DNA of 64,000 nt. It comes from Halorhabdus salina (GTDB lineage: Archaea > Halobacteriota > Halobacteria > Halobacteriales > Haloarculaceae). Position numbers and translations under genes: made by a program. The notes below the pieces were generated by a model that saw only the letters and a list, made by a program, of their open reading frames with translations, was not told the origin of the DNA and ran no database searches. This document shows, piece by piece, positions 20,301-28,983 of the stretch. Within the stretch, counting starts at the first letter, position 1, and each line of letters begins with the position of its first letter. Location of the stretch: the NCBI RefSeq assembly GCF_013839425.1, contig NZ_JACDNP010000008.1, positions 62,001 to 126,000 on the forward strand, given 5' to 3'.

Positions 20301-20595
20301 GGCGATCGTGGACCTCCCCATCCTCGGGTTCGAAGAGCACTTCGAGACGCTGGCTTTCGAGGACTTCGAGGACAATGCGGCGATCGAGCAGGCACTGCGT
20401 GACGGCGAGGTCGACCTCGTGATCTCCCGTGATCGGGATGTTCTGGAGGTCTGTGTCGAGGAGACGATTACGTACTTCTCGACGCTGGAAAGTGCCGAGG
20501 CCGCCCTCGAAGCGATGGAGTCCGCTGACGAGCCACTGAACGTTCAGGACATCGCCTCACGCCCCAAGGCTGCCCGGAAGTGGGGTGGTGAGTGA
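17356..20595 (+). CDS. carB: Carbamoyl-phosphate synthase large subunit
   Basis: CarB makes carbamoyl phosphate from bicarbonate, ATP and ammonia delivered by CarA, for pyrimidines and arginine. The 1079-residue protein has full family length. Its two homologous halves each open with GSGPIQIGQAAEFDY and GGGPIRIGQGVEFDY. Each contains an ATP-grasp domain (LGGAGSGVID near residues 173-183, LGGRAMDVVY in the second half) and ends with the NPRxSRSSALASKATGYPI and NPRSSRTVPFISKTTGVPI segments. A TATA-like GTTTATTA at 17324-17331 lies about 27 bases before the ATG, so the mRNA is probably leaderless. carA is not adjacent, unlike in many genomes. Confidence 0.98.
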   Translation: MTDDEDRTILLIGSGPIQIGQAAEFDYSGAQACRALQEEGARVVLVNSNPATIMTDPEMADEVYLEPINTEAIAEIIRKEEPDGVIAGLGGQTGLNVTAELAEEGVLEEHDVDVMGTPLDTIYATEDRDQFRKRMQKIGEPVPTSTTIKSMDEVEEAVDEVGGLPVIMRTTYTLGGAGSGVIDDMDELKEATRKGLRLSRDDRVMITESIDGWIELEYEVMRDADDSCIIICNMENLDPMGIHTGESMVVTPSQVIPDDGHQEMRDTALKVIRELEIHGGCNIQFAWRDDGSPGGEYRVVEVNPRVSRSSALASKATGYPIARVTAKVAMGKRLHEIENEITGETTAAFEPAIDYVVTKIPRWPIDKFTDVDFELGPAMKSTGEAMSIGRTFQESLLKALRSTEYDPAVNWAEIDDEELESEYLVRPSPDRPYAMFEAFERGYSVEAVSELTEIREWYVQRYKRIADAAEAAHNGDLELAAQEGFTNHEVATLASGGAFEDTHASWLPDRLLDKRGVVEADSEVTPQTDGGTGTVSVEDVEGNAPPRSFKQVDTCAGEFEASTPYYYSAREPISGLERNEVQVDPDVESVVVVGGGPIRIGQGVEFDYCSVHAVRALEEMGIDAHVVNNNPETVSTDYDTSDGLFFEPITAEEVADVIEETGADGVMVQFGGQTSVDIGHPLETELDRRGLDCEILGTSVDAMDLAEDRDRFNRLMDELGIDQAEGGTATSEAEALELARDIGYPVLVRPSYVLGGRAMDVVYNDEDLKTYIEEAVRVSPDKPILVDDFLADAVELDVDAVADAAGEGGDVLIGGIMEHVETAGVHSGDSACMIPPRSEEIKDVMPRIREVAEEIARELDAEGLLNVQLAVRDGTVYVLEANPRSSRTVPFISKTTGVPIAKIAAKVMAGTDLDDLDIEENQPEQVSVKEVVLPFDRLPGSDPRLGPEMKSTGEVMGTAGSFGKAYQKAQQAVGKAIPLDGTAIVDLPILGFEEHFETLAFEDFEDNAAIEQALRDGEVDLVISRDRDVLEVCVEETITYFSTLESAEAALEAMESADEPLNVQDIASRPKAARKWGGE

Positions 20596-20596
20596 G

Positions 20597-21193
20597 ATGA
20601 GTAGCGACCGAGCCAAGCAAGCGCTGCGCTCGTTTCTCGGTGATGACGAGCAACTGCTGGAAACCTGGGCCGTCGACGGGGCCACGCGCGGACTGTCGCT
20701 GTCAGTTCCGACGCTTGGCGACTCGGAGACGCTCGGGCTGACCGATCAGCGACTCCTCTGGCTCGACGAGGACCTCGAAACCGTGCCACTCGAGAATATT
20801 CGCGACCTCGAACCGACGTCGATGCAGCCCTCCGGGGCTGGACTGCTAGCTGGCGTTGGCGGACTGGCTCTGGCACTGGGGTTACTGGTCACACCAATTC
20901 TCTGGGTGTTCGTCGACGTGTCGGCCCGGATGGCGCTGGCGCCGATCGTCATTGGCGCGGTGCTGTTTGTCGCCGGCCTGGTCGGGTCGCGGCTGCGGGA
21001 CGACAGCGACGATCGTCCGGCCCAACACTACCTCCAGATTAGAACGTCCGAGACGACCGTTCAGGTGTTCGCCGACGACTCGGACATCGAGGACATTCGT
21101 GAGCGAATTGCAACAGCCACTGACGAGACAGCCACTGACGAGACAGCCACTGACGAGACAGCCACTGACGAGACAGCCACTGACGAGACTTAG
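20597..21193 (+). CDS. PH-like membrane protein with ATDET repeat tail
   Basis: The 198-residue protein starts 1 base after the carB stop. Its N-terminal half reads like a PH-like domain (LGLTDQRLLWLDEDLETVPLENI), followed by a membrane hairpin (about 85-135), a soluble beta segment, and a C-terminal tail of five exact ATDET repeats ending DET. The ATG at 20597 is chosen; the GTG at 20585 overlaps carB. Function unknown. Proximity to carB suggests transcription read-through, not necessarily related function. Confidence 0.75.
   Translation: MSSDRAKQALRSFLGDDEQLLETWAVDGATRGLSLSVPTLGDSETLGLTDQRLLWLDEDLETVPLENIRDLEPTSMQPSGAGLLAGVGGLALALGLLVTPILWVFVDVSARMALAPIVIGAVLFVAGLVGSRLRDDSDDRPAQHYLQIRTSETTVQVFADDSDIEDIRERIATATDETATDETATDETATDETATDET
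21113..21187 (+). repeat. Five tandem 15-bp repeats (minisatellite) in coding sequence
   Basis: The unit ACAGCCACTGACGAG occurs five times without a single mismatch, encoding ATDET. It is in frame and forms the end of the PH-like gene; two further residues precede the stop. Exact copies imply recent or actively homogenised slippage. Confidence 0.98.
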
Positions 21194-21259
21194 GCGACGG
21201 TCGCTCGCCGCGTCGAAGCGATCGGCAAACACTTTCCGCCGGCCCTCCCTATTGCAGGT

Positions 21260-22156
21260 ATGAACGACGTGGACCTGACGGCAGAGAAGTACGAGAAACA
21301 CCGGGAAGCCGGGGAGATTCTCGCTGAAGTTCGTGACGAAGCCGCAGAGCGCGTCGAGGTTGGTGTCAGCCACCTCGAAATCGCTGAGTGGGCCGAAGAT
21401 CGGATCCGAGAACTCGGCGGGGAGCCGGCCTTTCCGGTCAATATCAGTATCGACGAGGAAGCTGCTCACGCGACGCCCAGCGTCGAGGACGACGAAACCT
21501 TTGGTGAAGAACTGATCAATCTCGACATCGGCGTCAGCGTCGATGGCTGGCTGGCTGATACGGCCGTCACTGTCGACCTCGCTGGCCGTGACGAACTCGC
21601 CGAGGCATCCGCCGAGGCGCTCGATGCAGCCCTTGACATCGTGCAAGCGGGTGTCGAAACCGGCGAGATCGGTGCCGTCGTCGAGGAGACGATCGAGGGC
21701 TACGGATTCAACCCCGTCGTGAACCTTACGGGCCACGGACTCGGCCAGTACGAACAACACACGGAACCGAACATCCCGAATCGTGCAGTCGACCAGAGCG
21801 TTACGCTGGAAGCCGGTGACGTGGTCGCCATCGAACCGTTCGCCACCGACGGCCCCGGCAAGGTCCGAGAAGGCAGCGACGAGGAGATCTTCGCGCTCGA
21901 ACGCGAAGGTAGCATTCGGGACCGGCGGGCCAGACAGGCCTTAGAGCAGATCGCCGAGGAGTTCAAGACCCTGCCCTTTGCCACCCGCTGGCTTGACGTC
22001 AAGCGGCCCAAGATGGCCCTCCGGCGGCTCAAACAGCAGGACATCATCCACGGCTATCCCGTCCTCAAGGAAGACGACGGCCACTATGTCAGCCAGAAAG
22101 AGCACACGATCATCGTCACCGAGGATGGGTGTGAAGTGACGACGCGAAGTCGGTAA
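21260..22156 (+). CDS. map: Methionine aminopeptidase, type II
   Basis: The enzyme removes N-terminal methionine from nascent proteins. The 298-residue protein has the pita-bread fold ligands: Asp in LDIGVSVDGWLADTAVTVDL, His in NLTGHGLGQYEQH, Glu in VAIEPFATDG, and a C-terminal Glu in HTIIVTEDG. The insertion between the last two ligands (about 200-270, including ALRRLKQQDIIHGYPVL) is the type II hallmark. The ATG at 21260 is the only sensible start. It is convergent with the membrane-anchored hydrolase. Confidence 0.97.
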   Translation: MNDVDLTAEKYEKHREAGEILAEVRDEAAERVEVGVSHLEIAEWAEDRIRELGGEPAFPVNISIDEEAAHATPSVEDDETFGEELINLDIGVSVDGWLADTAVTVDLAGRDELAEASAEALDAALDIVQAGVETGEIGAVVEETIEGYGFNPVVNLTGHGLGQYEQHTEPNIPNRAVDQSVTLEAGDVVAIEPFATDGPGKVREGSDEEIFALEREGSIRDRRARQALEQIAEEFKTLPFATRWLDVKRPKMALRRLKQQDIIHGYPVLKEDDGHYVSQKEHTIIVTEDGCEVTTRSR

Positions 22157-22215
22157 TTCGGTGGACGATAGCAGTTTGTTTTTCTCAGCCACCACGACGA
22201 TTGCCGCGCTGCCGA

Positions 22216-22989
22216 TCACCCGGTCCTTTCAGACTGGGCTTGCTGGAACCAGGAGACTGTCACGTTTGCCAACCGCTGGTGGGCGACCGCGTATGTCGTT
22301 CCTGACGGCTGATCGCCCGGCTGGCCGGTGTAGCTACCGAACTGCGTGTGATTCACGCCTGGAATGGTTCGAACCGTCGCATTTGCCGGCAGGTTTCCCG
22401 TAGTCTGCGCGTAGGTCCCCCAGTCCAGTACGGTATCCGCTTCCCCAGCGACGCTCAACACGGCCAAATCGGTCTCCTCGATCGACTGGTCACAGTAGGA
22501 GCCGAACAGCACGACGCCAGAAACGCGGTCGGGGTTGTGTTTCGCGTAGCGACAGGCCATCGCCCCGCCCAGCGAGTGGCCGCCGACGTACCACTGGTCG
22601 ACGGCAGACTCCTGCATGACTCCTGTCGCTGCGCCCCGTTCCAGAACGGCCAGATTCAGCGGTAACTTGACGACCACGACCGTGACGTTCGCCTCGGCAA
22701 CCAGCGGCGCCACCGACGAGAGATATGCATCCGGGTGGACGCGTGCCCCGGGATAGAACACCAGTCCAGTGGCCGACGTTGCGTTTGCGGGCGTGAGGAC
22801 GTAGTCGCCGCCGACGACTTGGAGGGCGACCTGGTCGTTCTCCTGGACAGCCTGGATGCTCTCGGGACTGCCGTGAAACGGCGTTCCGAAGTACAGCAAA
22901 ACGCCGACGATCGCCACAAAGACAATCACGAATGACCAGACTGCAAGTCGCTCCCGATTTCGTCTCAGCCAGGTCCGAACGTGTCCCAT
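22216..22989 (-). CDS. Membrane-anchored alpha/beta hydrolase
   Basis: The 257-residue protein has one N-terminal membrane helix (about 17-37, AVWSFVIVFVAIVGVLLYFG) after an Arg-rich cytoplasmic end; the rest is an extracytoplasmic alpha/beta hydrolase domain. The nucleophile elbow GGHSLGGAMA is near residue 140, LSVAGEADTVLDW gives the acid, and GVNHTQFG the histidine. Haloarchaeal members resemble dienelactone-hydrolase or carboxylesterase types; the substrate is unknown. The gene is convergent with map. Confidence 0.85.
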   Translation of the reverse strand: MGHVRTWLRRNRERLAVWSFVIVFVAIVGVLLYFGTPFHGSPESIQAVQENDQVALQVVGGDYVLTPANATSATGLVFYPGARVHPDAYLSSVAPLVAEANVTVVVVKLPLNLAVLERGAATGVMQESAVDQWYVGGHSLGGAMACRYAKHNPDRVSGVVLFGSYCDQSIEETDLAVLSVAGEADTVLDWGTYAQTTGNLPANATVRTIPGVNHTQFGSYTGQPGDQPSGTTYAVAHQRLANVTVSWFQQAQSERTG

Positions 22990-23221
22990 TGAGCACTACT
23001 GGTACCGACACATCCCTAATTGTACCGCCTACGGGTGTCGGTCCGGCTTCGTTCGTTACGGTGGCTCTTTGGACAGCACACTGCTTCGTTCCACATGGGA
23101 TACTCACTCCTGTCGGACATTCTTCTGTATGGCAACAAGCACAGTTCGACCCAAAAATCGTACCATCCAGGCACGGCCGTTCGGCGAAATTCGGGCGTGT
23201 GGGGTGTTCGACCTGCCCGGG

Positions 23222-26200
23222 TTAGTCGTCAGTCGGCGCAGCTTCTGCCGTCGGCGTGTCGTCCACGCTTGCGTGCTCAGGGCCAAAGTACTTCGTCCAG
23301 ACGACGAGCAGGCTTGGCAAGACGAGCACGCTCGCGAGGAACGCGTAGATGATCGTCAGGCCGGTAATGATGCCGAACTGCTGGAGCGGTGGCAGGATCG
23401 CGAACGCAAGCACGCCAAAGCCACCGACCGTGGTGGCGGCACTGCCCAACAGCGCACCGCCGGTGCCGGTGACAGCGGTCTCCATGGCGTCCCACATCGT
23501 CTCGGCGCGTTCGAGTTCCTGGTTGTACCGCTCACTGAGGTGGATGCTGTAGGCGACCCCGAGCCCGACGGTCAGGCTCGTGATCATCCCCGTGAGGATG
23601 TTGAACGGGATCCCAAGCAGGTACATTGTGCCCAGGATCCAGCTGACACTCATCACCACCGGGAGCAGTGTAAACGCCCCCAGTGAGGCACTTCCCTCCG
23701 TGATACGGTAGGTGAACATCAGGAAGGCGAAGACGGCGACGAGTGTAATGAGCAGACTCTCGATCACCGTCTGGAGGAGCTGATCTTGGACGATTTTGAA
23801 CAGGATCGTCTGCCCCGTCGCAGTGGCGGTGAGGCCATCGCTATCGACCGTCCCCGCGATGTCTCGCATCTGCGTCGTCACTGCACTGCCTGACGTGCCA
23901 CCTTCGACGGAGATGACCATTCGGACTGCCTCGTAGGAGCCACTGTCCGTCCGGTGGATTACGCCCGCAGCCGTTTCCGGTGCGGTTGCGAAGAGACTGT
24001 CATAGACCGCGTTGATGTTCTGGTCGGGCACGCCGTCACCGTTCGTATCGGCCTGGGTGAACGTGGCGTTGAACGTCTCGTTGTCGGCTGCGACCGATTG
24101 CATGACCGACAGCGGACTCTGGATGTCCGGATTCCCATTAGAGAGCACCTGGACGTTCGGCGCCACCGAATCGTTGCCAGCAGCCAGGCGTGCGTCGTGT
24201 AATTCGCCGATCGCATCGCTCGTGGCGACGGGTCCTTCGATCAGGATCTGCGCCTGGGAGTCCTGGCGCAAGAAGTTCTGGTTTACGTACTTGAGGTTTT
24301 CCTTCGCGGAGTAATCGCCGGGTTTGAACGGCTCCGGGAGGTTTTTCGTCCAGTCCGGTGGATCCTCAGCGAGGAAACTTTCTTGGTCGAAGCTCGTGTC
24401 GACTTGCGATCCACCGACGGCCCCGGCCGCACTGAGCAAGACGGCGACGATGATGAGGGCGTATGGTGCCTTGCGAGCCCCCGTCGCACCGATACTGAGC
24501 AGCGAACTGAATCGCCCGCCACCGGTTCCAAAGGCGGGCTTTTTGCGGTCGATCCCGCGGCCCTCGAGGAACTCGTCGATCTCCACTTTCAGTGCTGGGA
24601 TCAAGATTCCAAACACGAGCAGTGCGGCGACGATCCCGACTGAGCTCACGATGCCGAAGTCCTGAATCGGTGGCACCGGACTCGTGAGATTCGAGAGGAA
24701 GCCGATGGCTGTTGTCGCCGTCACCCAGACCAGCGCGACGCCAACCCCGGCTAGCCCGACGCCCATTGCGCCACGCACACTACTCGCGGTGTGGTCGTTG
24801 TGGCGTTCCTCACGATGACGCATGAAGGTGTGGATCGCGTAGTCGATGCTCAGCCCGATCAACAGCACCGGAACGGCGATGAACATCTGATTGAACGGAA
24901 TGTTGGCCCAGCCCATGAACCCGAATGTCATGATGAGGACGGCACCGATTCCAACGATCCCGAGGAGGATATCCAGGACGTCCCGGTAGGCGACGATCAG
25001 CGCCAGGACGACGAACAACAGCGCGAGTGGCCCGACAATGGCCAGGGAGTCGGTCATCGACCGGTTGATCTCGTCGGAGATTTTGCCAGTCCCGAAGACG
25101 ATCGCTTCGTCGTTTTCGACGGTCGCTCCCGACACGATCGATTCCATCGCGAGCTGGGAATCCATCAGTCGATCACTGACGGCACCGGCTGAGAGTTCGC
25201 CCTCGGACGTCTGGCTGATGATCCACATCGTGGCGTTGGCGTTCGGACTACCGGGTTCATACCCAGTCGGCATGAACGCGAACGCCTGCCCACTTCCGCC
25301 GTTTTCGCTCAGAATCTGGCCGAGTACAGCGTCGATTTCGGACTCGTTCATTGACGCGAGTTGCTCACGCTGGGCGGACAGCGACGCGGAACTCGCGTTG
25401 TCCAGTCGTGACTGTAGTGTCTGAAGCTCCGCACCGACTGATTTGAGGCGCTGTGCTTTCGACTCAAGACTGCTTGCCCGGTCTTGGAGTGCCGTTCGAT
25501 TGCGCTGTAGCTGCTGGTATTCCGAACGAAGGACTCCCTGCGTTCCGAGTTTGTAGGCCGCTTGGATTTGCGACTCGTTGGTTGCGGCCCGGAGCTGCTG
25601 GACCGACTGATTGAACGTCAGAAAGTGCTCGTCGTCCAGCGCCACTGTCGAGTTCGCGTCGACCTGCTCGAACAGCGTCCGTGCGTCCGACGCGGGCGTG
25701 CGCTGGACTGTCTGTAGAGCACGCTTGAGTCCGTCCGCCGTCTCGTTGAGCGTTGTGGCGCGTTGTTTGAGCTGTGCGGTCTGCTCTGCGATGGCTGTTC
25801 GCTCGCTCGCGACTGTCGCGTTCAATCGCTCGAACTCGACTGCAGTCGGTCGTAGCTGCTGGCCAATCTCCGCTTGGATGCCAGCCGTTGCGACGATATT
25901 GGGGATGCCGACAATCGCGTTTTGCTTGGCCAACGTGCGATTGACTGTCTCGTTGGCACGGAGCTCGGCCTGCATTGCCAGCATCTCCGTCAGTGACTCC
26001 TTATCGAGGACGTTCTCGTCCCGGATGATTGCCTGTACCGACGTCGTGTTCGATTCTCCTGAGGAGAAATTCGTATCTATATAATCTAACTTTTCGGACT
26101 CTGTTGTCTGGCCCTGAAACTGATCCAGAGACGATGATTGTGATACCTGTGTCGCTCCAGCGCCGACGGCGACCGTCAACACCAGAAGCACCACGATGGC

Positions 26201-26251
26201 GATCTTGCTGTGTTCGATCACCTGCTCGAACAGCCGGTCAATCAGTCCCAC
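23222..26251 (-). CDS. MMPL/RND-superfamily exporter
   Basis: The 1009-residue membrane protein has the two-fold RND plan: helix 1 (about 15-33), a long external domain with coiled-coil stretches (about 150-300), five clustered helices, then a repeat of the same arrangement (helix at about 595-615, external domain, five helices from about 835). The ALLFVVLALIVAYRDVLDILLGI and IGLSIDYAIHTFMRHREE segments, the latter an RND acidic-helix motif repeated as TVGLGVAYSIHLSERYNQE in the second half, are typical of MMPL-type lipid or hydrophobe exporters, including hopanoid/polyisoprenoid transporters. The GTG start is preceded by a GAGGAGG ribosome site. A palindromic operator lies over its promoter at 26298-26317. 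It is followed (in plus direction) by an array of regulators described below. Confidence 0.9.
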   Translation of the reverse strand: MGLIDRLFEQVIEHSKIAIVVLLVLTVAVGAGATQVSQSSSLDQFQGQTTESEKLDYIDTNFSSGESNTTSVQAIIRDENVLDKESLTEMLAMQAELRANETVNRTLAKQNAIVGIPNIVATAGIQAEIGQQLRPTAVEFERLNATVASERTAIAEQTAQLKQRATTLNETADGLKRALQTVQRTPASDARTLFEQVDANSTVALDDEHFLTFNQSVQQLRAATNESQIQAAYKLGTQGVLRSEYQQLQRNRTALQDRASSLESKAQRLKSVGAELQTLQSRLDNASSASLSAQREQLASMNESEIDAVLGQILSENGGSGQAFAFMPTGYEPGSPNANATMWIISQTSEGELSAGAVSDRLMDSQLAMESIVSGATVENDEAIVFGTGKISDEINRSMTDSLAIVGPLALLFVVLALIVAYRDVLDILLGIVGIGAVLIMTFGFMGWANIPFNQMFIAVPVLLIGLSIDYAIHTFMRHREERHNDHTASSVRGAMGVGLAGVGVALVWVTATTAIGFLSNLTSPVPPIQDFGIVSSVGIVAALLVFGILIPALKVEIDEFLEGRGIDRKKPAFGTGGGRFSSLLSIGATGARKAPYALIIVAVLLSAAGAVGGSQVDTSFDQESFLAEDPPDWTKNLPEPFKPGDYSAKENLKYVNQNFLRQDSQAQILIEGPVATSDAIGELHDARLAAGNDSVAPNVQVLSNGNPDIQSPLSVMQSVAADNETFNATFTQADTNGDGVPDQNINAVYDSLFATAPETAAGVIHRTDSGSYEAVRMVISVEGGTSGSAVTTQMRDIAGTVDSDGLTATATGQTILFKIVQDQLLQTVIESLLITLVAVFAFLMFTYRITEGSASLGAFTLLPVVMSVSWILGTMYLLGIPFNILTGMITSLTVGLGVAYSIHLSERYNQELERAETMWDAMETAVTGTGGALLGSAATTVGGFGVLAFAILPPLQQFGIITGLTIIYAFLASVLVLPSLLVVWTKYFGPEHASVDDTPTAEAAPTDD

Positions 26252-26297
26252 TGTCTGGCCTCCTCGTATTGTCTGCGGTCATTATCTGATCTCGACG

Positions 26298-26325
26298 CTG
26301 ACTAAACATTTAGTCAGTATATATG
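26298..26325 (-). promoter_or_regulatory. RND promoter with perfect palindromic TetR-type operator
   Basis: CTGACTAAACATTTAGTCAG at 26298-26317 is a 9-2-9 perfect palindrome. On the minus strand a TATA-like ATATATA (26318-26325) precedes it directly, so the palindrome covers the expected transcription start of the exporter. Repressor binding there would block initiation. A related motif occurs at 28024-28045 and 28992-29013. Confidence 0.8.
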
Positions 26326-26601
26326 TGGCGGTTTCGGAACCTGGGACGGATTCGTCTGAGTGGGCGCGAAAATACGTTCTTCTGTGGCAACGTCCACACA
26401 TAGTATCGTTCGGCAGTCACGAACAAATCAACACGTATTCGTCATATACTGGTCTTGTGGGGTCTATGTTCCTCTCATATTGTTCGTCTTGTTTGTCGAC
26501 CGACTACCGCTCAGTCTTGCGATTGTCTTTATACTCGCGCCACCAGCCAAGGCGGTCCCGGAGCCACAAGATTTACTACCTACTGAACGGTTATTCAGCA
26601 T

Positions 26602-26997
26602 ATGAGCCGCCAACAGTATGATCCGCGACCGTACATTGCCGCGTTGCTCGGTTCTCTGCTGACAGGGCTTGGGCACGTGTATCTCGGTCGCTGGAAACGC
26701 GCAGTCGGCTGGTTTGCTCTTCTCGTCTGGAGCAGCGCTGTGTTCGTCGGTCCACAGACAAGCCAGCCTCTCGCCTCGGGAGGACTGACTGGCTCACTGT
26801 CGATGGTCCCGCTGTTTTTGATCAGTATCATGAGTATTGTTGACGTGTTCCTGGTCGCTCGCCGGGATCGGCTGTCTGCAACCACCGATTCGGAACCATC
26901 GTTCGAGGCGTGTCCGGACTGCGGACGGGATCTAGATCCTGCTGTAGATTTCTGTCCGTGGTGCGGGGCTGACCGTCCTGCCGAGCGCACTGCTTGA
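26602..26997 (+). CDS. Membrane protein with C-terminal zinc ribbon
   Basis: The 131-residue protein has two membrane segments (about 11-30 and 35-52), a third at about 72-92, then a charged linker and a two-CxxC zinc ribbon CPDCGRDLD...CPWCGADRP at the C-terminus. The inverse order, with the ribbon at the end, is a known haloarchaeal arrangement. A TTTACTA box around 26570 lies about 30 bases upstream of the ATG, fitting a leaderless start. It lies just upstream of the first TetR gene and may be co-transcribed with it; the TetR frame opens within the last bases of this gene. Confidence 0.7.
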   Translation: MSRQQYDPRPYIAALLGSLLTGLGHVYLGRWKRAVGWFALLVWSSAVFVGPQTSQPLASGGLTGSLSMVPLFLISIMSIVDVFLVARRDRLSATTDSEPSFEACPDCGRDLDPAVDFCPWCGADRPAERTA

Positions 26998-27029
26998 GGA
27001 GACAGCGAGTTGGGATATGCGGCTCTGTC

Positions 27030-27644
27030 ATGACTGAGGTGAGCGGAGACGAGACGCGGGCGGCAATCAGGCGGGCTACGTTCCAGGCGCTTCGTCGCCA
27101 CGGGTACGCAAACCTGTCGATAGCACATATCGCTACCGAGCTTGGAAAGAGCAAATCGCTCCTGTATTCCTACTACGAATCCAAGGACGATGTACTTGTC
27201 GCGCTGCTCGATCACACTATTGAGGGGTATGGTAGCGACCCATCTCTCAGTGCGGATACATCGATAGAGGACACACTCAAACAGTTTCTCGAGACGCTTC
27301 TTGTCCCACCGGACGTCGACGAAGAGTCAGAACTGATCGCGGTCCTGCTCGAACTCCGTGTGCAGGCAGTCTCGGACATCGCCTACCGTGAGCGGTTCAC
27401 AATCTTAGACCAGCGCCTTCGAATCACGATTACTGATATGATCGAGCGCGGCATCGAGGCTGGCGAGTTCGCATCTGTCGACGCGACGCGAATAGCGGCC
27501 CACGTTGTTCTCATCATAAATGGAATGATGCTCCAGCAAGCAACGACTGCGGCGGACGCCTCAATGCCGACGGGACCCCGACAGATGCTCTACTCGTATC
27601 TCGACGAGACACTTGGAACGAACTACGTAGTGGACCGGCGGTAA
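27030..27644 (+). CDS. TetR/AcrR-family transcriptional regulator 1
   Basis: The 204-residue protein has an N-terminal TetR DNA-binding domain (about 8-55: RRATFQALRRHGYANLSIAHIATELGKSKSLLYSYYESKDDVLVALLDH) and a helical ligand-binding domain. The start at 27030 (MTEVSGDETR) is chosen; the longer frame from 26994 runs into the previous gene. Haloarchaeal TetR regulators normally repress nearby efflux genes and release DNA on ligand binding. The likely operator is the palindrome shared with the RND and squalene-synthase-like promoters, but which of the two TetR proteins binds it cannot be told. Confidence 0.9.
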   Translation: MTEVSGDETRAAIRRATFQALRRHGYANLSIAHIATELGKSKSLLYSYYESKDDVLVALLDHTIEGYGSDPSLSADTSIEDTLKQFLETLLVPPDVDEESELIAVLLELRVQAVSDIAYRERFTILDQRLRITITDMIERGIEAGEFASVDATRIAAHVVLIINGMMLQQATTAADASMPTGPRQMLYSYLDETLGTNYVVDRR

Positions 27645-28197
27645 TCTCACCGATGGGGCACGCTTGGGACCGCGCCTGACTCTTTCTCTCCCAACTGTGC
27701 TATCGCAGTTGTTGCAGGTGAGAGAGAAGCAGGCAGTCCACACGAGCTACTGGATGTCGTTTTCGTCGAATGGTTGCCCGGAGCGGTCCTCAGTTATGGG
27801 GGTTCTGGACCGCCGTTCCGGGACGGCCATTCGTTACGGGGGAGCGTGGTCGATGCGTGGAGCGTGGATGCGGGTTCGGGGAGGGAAACGTCCAGACACA
27901 GGGGGTGGGTCGCGACGGGCCGACAGAACCTGGTCCCACTGGAGCTGTGTTGGGCAGTTCAGATGGCTGTTGACTGTGCGATGAGCGCGAGAATCACTTG
28001 CTGGCTGTGTTTCCCTCCGTAGATTACTAACTAATTGGTCAGTATCAATCTTTTGATCGCTGTCAGGGGCCCGTGAGTCGGACTGCTATTGATTGCGAAG
28101 GGACGAAAGATCATCTAACGCCAGGTCCTCGCTGGGATCGAGTGCTTATCGAGCGGTCAAAACAATTAATTGCGTGATGTCTCTATGTATTCCTAGC
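27645..28197. promoter_or_regulatory. Long intergenic region with operator copy
   Basis: This 553-base gap has no convincing coding frame. Near its end (28024-28045) is an imperfect copy of the shared palindrome, with left arm TTACTAAC, centre TAATTG and right arm GTCAGTAT. It sits about 150 bases before the second TetR start, which is far for a simple promoter. The region between may have lost a gene or carry an untranslated leader. No known RNA could be recognised. Confidence 0.55.
28024..28045. promoter_or_regulatory. Operator-like palindrome, copy 2
   Basis: The left arm TTACTAAC and right arm GTCAGTA flank TAATTG. Read in reverse complement it differs from the 28992-29013 element at only a few positions. 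It carries the ACTAA..TG.T.AGT core of the RND operator and probably is a binding site for one of the two TetR proteins. Confidence 0.7.
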
Positions 28198-28812
28198 ATG
28201 GAAGATTCTCCGCGAACTCCTGACCCAGACGGTCACGAGGAAATCATGCGCGCAACCTATCGTGCATTGTGTGAGTACGGGTATGCGGATCTTACAATCA
28301 AACGGATCGCCAAGGAGTACGGCAAAACCACTGCGGCTATCCACTACCACTATGACACAAAAGACGATCTGCTGTTGGCGTTCCTCGATCACATACTTGG
28401 CGAATACGTGAGTGCACTCCACGAAGTACAGGCGACCGATCCCCAGGAACGTCTCGAATTACTTGTCGAGAAATTACTCATGGATCCGCGGGACCACCAC
28501 GATCTTCTCGTTGCGCTCGCTGAAATGCGTAATCAGACCCTCCACAAGGAATCATTCAGTCTCCGGTTCAAGGAGACTGATCAATATATCAGCTATCTCC
28601 TCAAAACGGTCATCGAGCAGGGCATCTCCGACGGAGTCTTTTGCGATGTTGATCCGGCACACGTCGCTCAGACTCTGCTCATGATTGTCAACGGCGCTCG
28701 TGCTCGCTCGATCTACTTAGATGAAGACAGCATCGTGGCCGATGCGAGACAAGCCGCTGACGAGTATCTCACGGCACAACTGTTCGTCGAGAGTCCCTCG
28801 CACAGTCAGTAG
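28198..28812 (+). CDS. TetR/AcrR-family transcriptional regulator 2
   Basis: The 204-residue protein has a TetR HTH (about 10-60: MRATYRALCEYGYADLTIKRIAKEYGKTTAAIHYHYDTKDDLLLAFLDH) and a divergent C-terminal ligand domain. It shares the YGYADL[ST]I and (H/Y)YxSKDDLL patterns with regulator 1, so the two are probably paralogs. The start is taken at 28198, where the conserved sequence begins; upstream in-frame codons from 28093 or 28177 are possible. It lies between two copies of the palindromic operator, which suggests autoregulation and control of the downstream synthase operon. Confidence 0.88.
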   Translation: MEDSPRTPDPDGHEEIMRATYRALCEYGYADLTIKRIAKEYGKTTAAIHYHYDTKDDLLLAFLDHILGEYVSALHEVQATDPQERLELLVEKLLMDPRDHHDLLVALAEMRNQTLHKESFSLRFKETDQYISYLLKTVIEQGISDGVFCDVDPAHVAQTLLMIVNGARARSIYLDEDSIVADARQAADEYLTAQLFVESPSHSQ

Positions 28813-28983
28813 CCTGGTTCAGTCTGCTTTGTCTCTTCGCTTGTCCGGATGTCTCGCGGTCGCGAAAGAAGCACACAGACAGTGATACGCGAACAGTTGC
28901 GTTGTTCAACGAACTGCCGGTTGGGTCACCTGGACGCTTGGCTGGTATCGTCTCTTGGGTTGCTTACAACTAGGCCGTAACAG

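Noticed and set aside
19204-20340. Long minus-strand frame opposite carB
   Set aside because: It mirrors the codon structure of carB in high-GC DNA, has no motif and no promoter. The plus-strand protein is fully conserved across this stretch.
27664-27984. 106-codon plus-strand frame in the TetR intergenic gap
   Set aside because: Arg/Ser/Gly/Trp-rich composition with no acidic bias, unlike haloarchaeal proteins, and two other frames are open over the same bases.
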